Assembly: GCA_030689595.1 (NCBI GenBank)
Contig: JAUYHP010000038.1
Coordinates: forward strand, 1-46,923
From: a bacterium
GTDB lineage: Bacteria; Patescibacteriota; Minisyncoccia; UBA6257; WO2-44-18
Direction: 5' to 3'
Length of the DNA: 46,923 bases
The stretch's first letter is position 1, and every line of letters starts with the position of its first letter. Position numbers and translations under genes: made by a program. This document shows, piece by piece, positions 38,560 through 46,733 of this stretch. The notes under the pieces were generated by a model, which was given only the letters and a program-made list of their open reading frames with translations, was not told the origin of the DNA and did not search any database.

Positions 38560-38588
38560 TTGTTCTCTTTGGCGTCATTTGTTATATT
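38560..38588 (+). promoter_or_regulatory. Predicted promoter TTGTTC-17-TATATT for the microprotein gene
   Basis: ttgttc 38560-38565; tatatt 38583-38588. Confidence 0.5.
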
Positions 38589-38624
38589 TTGAATTAGCCC
38601 CTTACATAAAGGAGGTAAGTAATT

Positions 38625-38819
38625 ATGGGCGATCAGCAAGACGATGAACTGGAAGATGTTTGTGGATGTAATTGCCCTTGTTGTCTGACGTGCCCGAGTT
38701 GTAATCCTGACTTGGAAGACGATGATTCGCTAGATGATGACGGATTTGATGACGTCAGCGAACTGGAAGCTCCAGCTGATCCCGAAGATGATGGCGGCGA
38801 TTGCAAGCCAGACGGCTGA
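38625..38819 (+). CDS. 64-aa Cys-cluster, Asp/Glu-rich microprotein
   Basis: SD aaaggaggt at 38608-38616; CGCNCPCCLTCPSC; 24/64 residues D/E; own promoter and terminator. Confidence 0.75.
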   Translation: MGDQQDDELEDVCGCNCPCCLTCPSCNPDLEDDDSLDDDGFDDVSELEAPADPEDDGGDCKPDG

Positions 38820-38832
38820 AGTTAAATTTATT

Positions 38833-38862
38833 AATCCCCAACGGTTCGTTGGGGAATTTTCT
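38833..38862 (+). terminator. Intrinsic terminator
   Basis: tccccaacg-gtt-cgttgggga followed by attttctt. Confidence 0.75.
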
Positions 38863-38925
38863 TATTTGGGATATAATTTAGAAGCAAGGGCAACAAATTA
38901 ATATTAAGAAAATAGATTTGAATAG

Positions 38926-40275
38926 ATGAGATTAACTTTTTATGGCGGCGCCAAAGCAGTGACCGGTGCCAATTATTTACTAGAATCTAAAGGCCAAAAG
39001 ATTCTGATTGATTGTGGGATGCATCAAGGTGGTAATTTTTGCGAGAAGCATAACTTTGAGCCATTTGCCTATGACCCTAAAGAGATTAGCGCTGTTTTTG
39101 TTACGCACGCCCACATTGATCACACCGGCCTTTTGCCTAAGCTTATAAAGCATGGGTTTAGCGGCAAGATTTATTCTACCGCACCGACTCGTGGTTTTGC
39201 CGAGTTGCTGCTTATGGATTCTGAGCACATTTTAGTTAGGGAAGCCGAGAGGCTCAAAAAGCCTACAATTTATACTGTTCGTGAGATTGAGGAGTTAATG
39301 ACTAGATGGGATGGCATAGAATATCATAAGCCAATTAAAGTTGGGCCCTTTGAAATCGAATTTTATGATGCTGGCCATATTTTAGGCTCTTGCTTCATGG
39401 TTATAAAAGCCGAAGGCAAGAAAATATTGTTTTCTGGTGATCTTGGCAATTCGCCAGCCCCAATTATCAGGCCGCGCGAGCTGCCGCCTGAAGATATTGA
39501 TTATTGTCTGATGGAATCGACCTATGGTGGGCGCACGCATGAGAAATTAGAAGAACGCCAAAGCATTCTTGAAGATGTTATCGAAGACAGCGTTAAGGCC
39601 GGCGGGACATTGATGATCCCAGCCTTTGCAATGGAGCGCACCCAAGACCTGCTTTTTGAAATCAACGAATTAGTAGAGAACGGGCGCATGCCGCAGATAC
39701 CGATATTTTTGGACAGTCCATTGGCGATTAAATTAACCACTGTATATAAAAAATACAATCAATATTTCAACAAAGAGGCACAAAAGTTGATTAAAGGAGG
39801 GGATGCCATCTTTAATTTTCCGGGGCTTAAGATGACCATGACCACCGAAGAGTCAAAGTCAATTAATGGGGTAAAACCACCCAAAGTAGTTATAGCAGGA
39901 TCTGGGATGTCCACGGCTGGGAGAATTTTACATCATGAGAGGCGCTACTTGTCGGATCCAAAGAGTACTTTATTAGTAGTCGGTTATCAGGCCAGGGGAT
40001 CGCTGGGTAGACAAATCCAGGATGGAGCTAAAACCGTCAAAATCATGAGAGAAGAGGTTCAAGTAAGGGCTAGGTTGCGCACTATAAGCGGCTATTCAGC
40101 TCACGCCGACGAGCCGCAGCTATTGGAGTGGCTGCAACCGATGCGTCAGTCGTTGAAAAAGCTATTTTTAGTACAAGGCGAAGAACCAGGAATTTCTGCC
40201 TTGGCTTTAGCCATTCGAGACAAGTACGCTATAGATGCCGAAATTCCTGATCCGGCGTATTCTATTGAAATTTAA
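38926..40275 (+). CDS. Metallo-beta-lactamase / beta-CASP RNA-processing nuclease
   Basis: THAHIDHTGLLPKL; ESTYGGRTH; SGYSAHADEPQL. Confidence 0.92.
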   Translation: MRLTFYGGAKAVTGANYLLESKGQKILIDCGMHQGGNFCEKHNFEPFAYDPKEISAVFVTHAHIDHTGLLPKLIKHGFSGKIYSTAPTRGFAELLLMDSEHILVREAERLKKPTIYTVREIEELMTRWDGIEYHKPIKVGPFEIEFYDAGHILGSCFMVIKAEGKKILFSGDLGNSPAPIIRPRELPPEDIDYCLMESTYGGRTHEKLEERQSILEDVIEDSVKAGGTLMIPAFAMERTQDLLFEINELVENGRMPQIPIFLDSPLAIKLTTVYKKYNQYFNKEAQKLIKGGDAIFNFPGLKMTMTTEESKSINGVKPPKVVIAGSGMSTAGRILHHERRYLSDPKSTLLVVGYQARGSLGRQIQDGAKTVKIMREEVQVRARLRTISGYSAHADEPQLLEWLQPMRQSLKKLFLVQGEEPGISALALAIRDKYAIDAEIPDPAYSIEI

Positions 40276-40299
40276 TTTGTTATAATAAAAAGACTTATT

Positions 40300-41025
40300 A
40301 TGGATAAAAACCCTGAATCTAAAAATATGCCCGGTGGCCTTAATCTCCCCGCTAAAGAGTTGCCACATGTTAAGCATTCTAAAGATGATTGGCGCAATTC
40401 CGCTCATTGGAGAGTTTTTAGGATTATGGCCGAATTTGTAGATGGCTTTCAGTTTTTAGCCGATTTTAAAAAGACGGTAACTTTTTTCGGTTCAGCTAGA
40501 TTCAAAGAAGATAATCGATGGTATAAAGAGGCGCAGGCCTTAGGTGGCATGCTATCTAAGGAGGGCTATGCCATTGTTACCGGTGGTGGCCCTGGTATTA
40601 TGGAGGCCGGCAACCGCGGAGCTCTTGAGGGACGCGGCGATTCCGTCGGTCTAAACATCCAGTTGCCGCATGAACAGCGCGTTAACCCATTTGTAAAAAA
40701 GGCCATTGGTTTCCATTATTTTTTCACTAGAAAAGTAATGCTTTCTTATTCAGCACAAGCTTATGTATATTTCCCCGGAGGCTTCGGCACGCTTGATGAA
40801 GCCTTCGAGTTGTTGACGCTTATACAAACGCACAAAATTGATCCAATGCCGGTTATTTTGGTTGGTAGAGGTTTCTGGGGCCATGTAGACAAATTGATGC
40901 GAGAACAGTTGATTGAAGAACACCAGACCATAGATCCCGATGATTTAGATCTTTACACCATAGTCGACACAGCCCGAGAGGCATTTGATATAATCGAAAA
41001 ATCGAAACCCAGAGGGGATCTATAA
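40300..41025 (+). CDS. LOG family protein (TIGR00730-like)
   Basis: GGGPGIMEAGNRGA; PGGFGTLDEAFE. Confidence 0.9.
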   Translation: MDKNPESKNMPGGLNLPAKELPHVKHSKDDWRNSAHWRVFRIMAEFVDGFQFLADFKKTVTFFGSARFKEDNRWYKEAQALGGMLSKEGYAIVTGGGPGIMEAGNRGALEGRGDSVGLNIQLPHEQRVNPFVKKAIGFHYFFTRKVMLSYSAQAYVYFPGGFGTLDEAFELLTLIQTHKIDPMPVILVGRGFWGHVDKLMREQLIEEHQTIDPDDLDLYTIVDTAREAFDIIEKSKPRGDL

Positions 41026-41583
41026 ATGGATAAGCCCAAATATAAAATTTGTATATCGGGTTCGGCTGTTACTGAGTTTTGCACTCCTAGCGCGATCAAG
41101 AATGCCGAATTGTTAGGGCAGGAGGTCGCCAAGCGTGGCATGGTGTTAGTTACTGGGGCTACGACTGGCATACCGCAGTGGTCTGCCAAGGGCGCCAAGG
41201 AAGCTGGTGGGACTGTTATTGGTTTGTCTCCGGCCGTTTCTGAAAAGGACCACGTAGATAATTTTAAATTACCACTGGATTATCATGATTTGATTATCTA
41301 TACGGGTTTTAATTTTTCTGGCCGCAATTTATTGCTAACGCGATCGGCTGATGCTGTTATTACTGTTTGTGGTCGTATGGGGACGCTCAACGAATTTACG
41401 ATCGCCTTTGAAGACAAAAAGCCGCAAGGTATTTTATTGGGCAGCGGCGGCATAGCAGATGAATTGCCATCTATAATTGAAAAAGCTCATCGTGGCGAAG
41501 GCAAGGTGATTATGTCTGACAATGTTGGAGAATTATTGGACAAAGTGACAGCACTTATCGAAGGCGATAAAGGCCAAGAATAG
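41026..41583 (+). CDS. Second LOG/TIGR00725-like Rossmann protein
   Basis: VTGATTGIPQWSAKGAKEAGG; CGRMGTLNEF. Confidence 0.8.
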   Translation: MDKPKYKICISGSAVTEFCTPSAIKNAELLGQEVAKRGMVLVTGATTGIPQWSAKGAKEAGGTVIGLSPAVSEKDHVDNFKLPLDYHDLIIYTGFNFSGRNLLLTRSADAVITVCGRMGTLNEFTIAFEDKKPQGILLGSGGIADELPSIIEKAHRGEGKVIMSDNVGELLDKVTALIEGDKGQE

Positions 41584-41584
41584 C

Positions 41585-42070
41585 ATGGTTGAAATATTTT
41601 CAGTAGAAAATTTAGAAACGTTCTGGCAATTATTTTTGGCAGTTGTTTTGGGGGGCGCCATTGGCATGGAGCGTGAGTTGGCGCGCAAAACTGCCGGTAT
41701 GCGCACCTTCGCCCTAGTTTCAATGGGGGCCGCTCTATTTTCTATAGTCTCGCGCGCTAATTCTATAAGCGCACTTGGAGCGACCAATTTTGACCCCACC
41801 CGTATTGCGGCGCAAATAGTAACCGGCATCGGCTTTTTGGGTGCCGGCTTGATTATTTTTAGAGAAGACAAATTGCGCGGCTTAACCACGGCCGCCGGTT
41901 TGTGGGTGACAGCCGGCATCGGTATGGCAGTCGGCTTCGGCTTATACACGATTGCTATTTTTGGCACTGTTTTAATAATTGTCGTATTGTTGGTTTTCTG
42001 GCAGGTGGAGCGCAAATTGGTCAGGCGAATGCCGCACCCTTATGATGAGGCCGCCGATGAAGACAATTAA
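41585..42070 (+). CDS. MgtC/SapB family membrane protein
   Basis: GGAIGMERELARKTAGMRTFALVSMGAALFS; AAQIVTGIGFLGAGLI. Confidence 0.92.
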   Translation: MVEIFSVENLETFWQLFLAVVLGGAIGMERELARKTAGMRTFALVSMGAALFSIVSRANSISALGATNFDPTRIAAQIVTGIGFLGAGLIIFREDKLRGLTTAAGLWVTAGIGMAVGFGLYTIAIFGTVLIIVVLLVFWQVERKLVRRMPHPYDEAADEDN

Positions 42071-43193
42071 GGATTATCTGTTAGCTGTCAGTCTGTTGGC
42101 TGGGGCCATTACTGGAGCCGGCATGTTTTCTTTGCCTTTCGTTTTCAAACAAGCTGGTTTAAGTGCCGGATTTTTTTATATGTCTATCGTTGCCTTGATA
42201 TATGTTTTTATTCATCTAATGTATGCTGATGTCATAGTTAGGACTAAAGAATCGCATCGCTTTGTTGGTTACGCCAAAACTTACCTGGGATCCAAAATGT
42301 TTTGGCCGGCCGTTTTGATGACTGTAGTAGAAATGATTTTCGTATTGGCTATATACTTGGTGTTGTCTCAGAGCTTTGCTGGCCTATTTTATCCCGCTGG
42401 AGATAGCTTGAGCAATCTTCTCATCTTTTGGTTACTGGGTTCAGCGGCGATTTTTTTATCTCTGAAGCGCATGGCCTTGTTGGAATTTTTGATTACTGGT
42501 GGCATGGCGTTAATAATTGTTGTGATATTCTATCTCTCGCTTTCTAATTGGGGCGATATATCGATGGTTTCGTGGCAGCCGAATTTGCCGAATATCTTAT
42601 TGCCCTTAGCCCCAATTTTATTTGCCCTAGCGGGCCGGATGGCGATTCCCTCTCTAGTGGAATTTTCGCGCAGTCGCGGTCGATCAAAGCTTTTTATTAA
42701 GCGATCGATAATTTGGGGAACATTATTGCCGGTGCTAATTTATGTCTTGTTTGTGGCATCAATAATCGCTTTATCATTGAATATTTCGCCTGATGCAGTT
42801 TCTGGCCTAGTAGGTAATGTGCCGGTCGTTATTTTGTCAGTCATTGGGGTCATTGGTTTGTTATCGCTGTTCAGTTCATATATTTTAGCTGGGTTGAATG
42901 TGGCTGATATTATGAGGCATGACTTGATCATGCCACGTTGGTTGAGAACAGCTTTAGTTGTTGGCGGCCCACTCTTTCTTTATCTAATAGGCTTCCAGAG
43001 TTTTATCGGGTTGGTCGGATTGGTTGGTGGAGTTTTTCTTGTATTCGAAGGCACATTCATTGTGCTTATGTGGCTAAAAGCTAACAAAACATTGGCCGAA
43101 CCACCACAATTATTAAAGCCAATTGGGTGGCTAATGAAATCAGCCCTGTTTTTAGTATTTGCTGTGGCTCTAGTATATGAGATAATTAAATGA
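42057..43193 (+). CDS. Amino-acid permease (aromatic amino acid transporter-like)
   Basis: About 11 TM; GAITGAGMFSLPFVFKQAGL; start adjusted from 41979. Confidence 0.82.
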   Translation: MKTIKDYLLAVSLLAGAITGAGMFSLPFVFKQAGLSAGFFYMSIVALIYVFIHLMYADVIVRTKESHRFVGYAKTYLGSKMFWPAVLMTVVEMIFVLAIYLVLSQSFAGLFYPAGDSLSNLLIFWLLGSAAIFLSLKRMALLEFLITGGMALIIVVIFYLSLSNWGDISMVSWQPNLPNILLPLAPILFALAGRMAIPSLVEFSRSRGRSKLFIKRSIIWGTLLPVLIYVLFVASIIALSLNISPDAVSGLVGNVPVVILSVIGVIGLLSLFSSYILAGLNVADIMRHDLIMPRWLRTALVVGGPLFLYLIGFQSFIGLVGLVGGVFLVFEGTFIVLMWLKANKTLAEPPQLLKPIGWLMKSALFLVFAVALVYEIIK

Positions 43194-43197
43194 GATT

Positions 43198-43713
43198 ATG
43201 CCTAATGTTGGACGTAGAAAAAACAATATCAAATTACCAAGATCACGCCATGCGTCAGAGGAGTTTGGCGGTGGCAAGAAGGGATTGATTCTGTGTCCAG
43301 ATTGTCATGCTTCCTATTTCAAGAAATCTTGGCATCATGGGCTTAGCGATCTGAAAATCTCAGGCGACAGAGACATGCCGGTTGAATTCAGGCGATGTCC
43401 AGCTTGCGTTATGATTGCTAGCGGTCAGTATGAGGGCAGGATCACTATCAAAAAAATTCCGGCGGCTTCAGCGAAGATGTTAGAGGCGACTATTAGGGCT
43501 TTTTCTCGACGTGCTTATGAAATGGACCCACTAGATCGCTTGATCGGACTTAGCAAAAGGGGATCAACTTGGGTGGCCACAACTACTGAAAATCAATTAG
43601 CTAATAAATTAGCTAACAAGATTAAAAAGAGTTTTTCTAAAGCTAAGTCTAAAACCAAGTTTGGCCCTAAGCCCAGCGATGTGGTTGAGATAACAATAGA
43701 GCTCGTGCCCTAA
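43198..43713 (+). CDS. Zinc-ribbon protein, BCAM0308-like
   Basis: CPDC...CPAC pairs; WVATTTENQLANKLANKI. Confidence 0.6.
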   Translation: MPNVGRRKNNIKLPRSRHASEEFGGGKKGLILCPDCHASYFKKSWHHGLSDLKISGDRDMPVEFRRCPACVMIASGQYEGRITIKKIPAASAKMLEATIRAFSRRAYEMDPLDRLIGLSKRGSTWVATTTENQLANKLANKIKKSFSKAKSKTKFGPKPSDVVEITIELVP

Positions 43714-43716
43714 TAG

Positions 43717-45225
43717 ATGAAGCTAGCACGAATACTGTTTTATCTTTTTTTAATAACGATTCCGCTAGGATCGCGGGCGTTGCTCCATCAATTTATTAAC
43801 GGCTTTCATGAATATGAGGCCGCCTTTTTGTATCTCAGCGATATTTTTTTAGTGGCTTTTTTGCTGTGGTATTGCGTAACTCAATTGCGCCAACATTCTC
43901 ACATTCTCGAGAATGTGAGAATGTTGTTGGGGCGATATTGGTTGCTGGCTACTTTTATTCTATTAGCCGGGCTATCAGTTATCTGGGCTACTTCTGTTGG
44001 TCTAGCCATATATACTTTTGCACGCCTTTTGTTGCTGGCATTGTTGGCTATAGCGGCCGGTAAGTTGTTTCGCTCTGAAATGATCCGAATAAAATCGGCG
44101 ATTATGATTCTGGGCGGGTCAGCTGTGTTGCAGGCCGTAATTGGGTTCGGTCAGTTTGTTAAGCAGGGTAGCTTAGGTTTGGGATTTTTGGGCGAGCCGA
44201 TTCTGGGGCCTGATATAGGCGGCACTGCCAAAATTGTTGTAGAAGGTGGGCCGATTTTGCGAGCTTATGGCACATTGCCACATCCGAATGTATTAGCAGC
44301 GTTTTTATTGCTAGGCTTGTTGAGCTTGTGTTATTTATGGCTAAAATCAAGCACCGTTAAGGAGAGGGTTATTTTATCAGGGTCATTGTTCGTAGTTGCA
44401 TTGGGTTTGGTAATAAGTTTTTCGCGTGCCGGTTGGTTTGTGGCTGCAACATCGGCCTTGGCGGTTGTCATATTTGGCTTGGCGGCCAAAACATACCGCT
44501 ACCATGCGGCCACTTTAGCGTTTCTTTTGGCGGTAATTGGCCTTAGCTTGGCGGCCACTTTCAGTCCTTATGTTTTTTCTCGAGCCAACATTTCTTCCAG
44601 CGAGCCAGCAGTCACTTATCGTCTTGATTATAACGAGCTTGGAGCAGGATTGATTAAGGGCCAGCCGTTTGGGGTTGGTATTGGCAATCAGGTCTTATAT
44701 TCAGTGCGAAATGATATTTACCAAAGTCGTGGGCTAGATCAGGCTTGGCAATGGCAGCCGATACACAATATCTATTTGTTAGTAGCATCGGAAATTGGTA
44801 TTTTGGGATTATTGGTATTTTTGATTTTTCTGGCAGCTATTCTCTGGCGTAAGTCTACCGACTCATATTTTAAAACATTGCTGGCAGCTTTGTTATTGCT
44901 TGGCTTGTTTGATCATTTTCTTTGGACGCTTCAACCAGGCCGATTGATGTTGTGGTTGACTATCGGTATAGTATTGGGGCATATGAGCCCTCGTAGTTCA
45001 AAGGATAGAATATCTCCCTCCGAAGGAGGTGATACAGGTTCGATTCCTGTCGAGGGCACCATCAACGAACTGAACGGTTTTTTGGAAGCCAAGATGCGGG
45101 ACGCGCGAAGCGCGTCCCAAGGATTCCCGCCGAATTTCCCAAACAAATTCAGAATTTTTGGCGCGCTTGCGCGCACCATTTTGTTTTGGAGGAGGAGGTT
45201 TGAAATCCCGTGCGATACAAATTAA
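43717..45225 (+). CDS. O-antigen ligase/polymerase-like membrane protein; annotated C-terminus reads through tRNA-Arg and is suspect
   Basis: Multi-TM; VISFSRAGWFVA; PIHNIYLLVASEIGILGLL; codons after about 44987 lie in the tRNA and repeat arm. Confidence 0.8.
   Translation: MKLARILFYLFLITIPLGSRALLHQFINGFHEYEAAFLYLSDIFLVAFLLWYCVTQLRQHSHILENVRMLLGRYWLLATFILLAGLSVIWATSVGLAIYTFARLLLLALLAIAAGKLFRSEMIRIKSAIMILGGSAVLQAVIGFGQFVKQGSLGLGFLGEPILGPDIGGTAKIVVEGGPILRAYGTLPHPNVLAAFLLLGLLSLCYLWLKSSTVKERVILSGSLFVVALGLVISFSRAGWFVAATSALAVVIFGLAAKTYRYHAATLAFLLAVIGLSLAATFSPYVFSRANISSSEPAVTYRLDYNELGAGLIKGQPFGVGIGNQVLYSVRNDIYQSRGLDQAWQWQPIHNIYLLVASEIGILGLLVFLIFLAAILWRKSTDSYFKTLLAALLLLGLFDHFLWTLQPGRLMLWLTIGIVLGHMSPRSSKDRISPSEGGDTGSIPVEGTINELNGFLEAKMRDARSASQGFPPNFPNKFRIFGALARTILFWRRRFEIPCDTN
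43891..43926. repeat. 36-bp perfect palindrome built from (ACATTCTC)x2 and (GAGAATGT)x2
   Basis: caacattctcacattctcgagaatgtgagaatgttg, inside the O-antigen-ligase-like CDS. Confidence 0.95.
44987..45061 (+). tRNA. tRNA-Arg (anticodon CCG), CCA encoded
   Basis: GCCCTCG/CGAGGGC acceptor; anticodon loop CTCCGAA; T arm ACAGG-TTCGATT-CCTGT; A-CCA. Confidence 0.93.
45067..45216 (-). pseudogene. Left inverted-repeat arm: decayed copy of a recombinase 3' end abutting tRNA-Arg
   Basis: Minus strand encodes MVRASAPKILNLFGKFGGNPWDALRASRILASKKPFSSL, matching the recombinase C-terminus; atcccgtgcgat (45205-45216) also matches recombinase 46619-46630 in reverse complement. Confidence 0.7.
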
Positions 45226-46733
45226 AATGTTTTGCCAGAAATACAAAAAGGAATTTTTGTAATCTAATGGAAAGTGCTATAATTTACATATGTCACAAAA
45301 ATTCTTTTTGTATGCTCGCAAGTCCACTGATGTCGAGGACAAGCAAGTTTTGTCTATAGACGCGCAGCTCACCGAATTGCGGGAGTATGCCAAGCGAGAA
45401 GCGATAGAAATATCCGCCGAATTTATAGAAAAACAATCTGCTAAAGTTCCAGGTCGTCCAATTTTTAATAAACTTCTCAATGATATCGAAAAATTCGGCG
45501 GAAACATTCTCGCATGGCATCCGGATCGTTTAGCCCGCAATTCGGTGGACGGCGGTCGGGTGATATATCTCCTCGACACAGGGAAACTTGCGAGCCTTAA
45601 ATTTCCAACTTTTTGGTGTGATAGCACATCACAAGGTAAATTCATGTTAAACATGGCTTTCGGACAAAGTAAATACTATGTAGATTCTCTTTCCGAGAAC
45701 ACGAAAAGAGGACTTCGCCAAAAAGTACGCATGGGAATATTTCCAAGCCAAGCGCCAATCGGTTATATAAACGACAGTCGTACTAAAACGATTGTGGTGG
45801 AAAAGAAAAAATCTCGCGTCATTCGCTTGGCTTTTGAAAGATACGCGAAAGGTAATCAACGACTGGAAGATATCGCAAATTTTTTGGCGAAGTCAGGAAT
45901 CGTTTCGAGAGGTGGAAAGAAAATCTCCAAAACAAGAACGGCTTACATTCTTGCCAATCCGTTTTATGTCGGACTTTTTAACTACGCAAAAGAATTGCAC
46001 GAGGGCAAACACGAGCCAATCATTTCAAAGAAACTTTTTGATGAAGCACAGGAAATGTTGAAACTTCGCGGACAACCAGAGCGTAAGCCACAAAACGAAC
46101 CTCAACCTTTTTGCGGACTTATTTCCTGTGCTTCATGCGAAATGATGATAACTGGCGAATACAAGGTTAAGAAGCAGAAAAATGGAAATGTGCATAATTA
46201 CACTTACTACCATTGCACCAAAAAGCGTAAGGACATGAAGTGTCCCGAACCTTGTATTCGTCAAGAAGAATTGGATCGCCAGTTATCATCTCTTATTCAA
46301 AAAGTTTCTTTACCCAAAGACTGGGCGGAGGAATTAAATCGTCTTGCTTTGCAAGACCATAAAAATTCCGCCTCGTCTTTGACTGCTTGTGTGAAAGAAA
46401 AAGAGGAAAAGATTTCTTCTATTTCAATCAGGCTGGAGCGACTTCTTTCCGGCTATCTCGACCAAGATATTGAAAAGGAAATATATCGCGTTGAAAAAGG
46501 AAAATTGATTTTGCAAAAGAAGTCGCTCGAAGAAGAAATCTCTACTTTTTCACACAAGCAAAATGATTGGCTCGAACCGATGCAGAAGTGGATAAAAGAG
46601 GCACAAAACATAAACGGAATCGCACGGGATAACGACTTTTTTGCTAAAAAGGTCGTTGCCAAAGAAATCTTTGGCTCGAACCTCCTCCTCCAAAACAAAA
46701 TGGTGCGCGCAAGCGCGCCAAAAATTCTGAATT
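45146..46733. repeat. Perfect 55-bp inverted repeat (45146-45200 / 46679-46733) flanking the recombinase gene
   Basis: aattcagaatttttggcgcgcttgcgcgcaccattttgttttggaggaggaggtt and its exact reverse complement. Confidence 0.93.
45278..45290 (+). promoter_or_regulatory. Extended -10 TGCTATAAT, leaderless recombinase start
   Basis: tataat 45278-45283, 6 nt before ATG 45290. Confidence 0.6.

Noticed and set aside
38262-38639. Minus-strand ORF 125 aa antisense to trmD
   Set aside because: trmD motifs are clear on the plus strand; the antisense frame has no recognisable domain.
44931-45246. Minus-strand ORFs 44931..45179 and 44998..45246 as genes
   Set aside because: They are antisense to tRNA-Arg (GIEPVSPPSEGD / NRTCITSFGG-type translations) and the repeat arm; the first is better read as a decayed recombinase 3' end.
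45277-45859. Minus-strand ORFs 45277..45654, 45293..45520 and 45647..45859, and plus ORF 45792..46061
   Set aside because: All overlap the recombinase reading frame that I could translate continuously from 45290 with family motifs.
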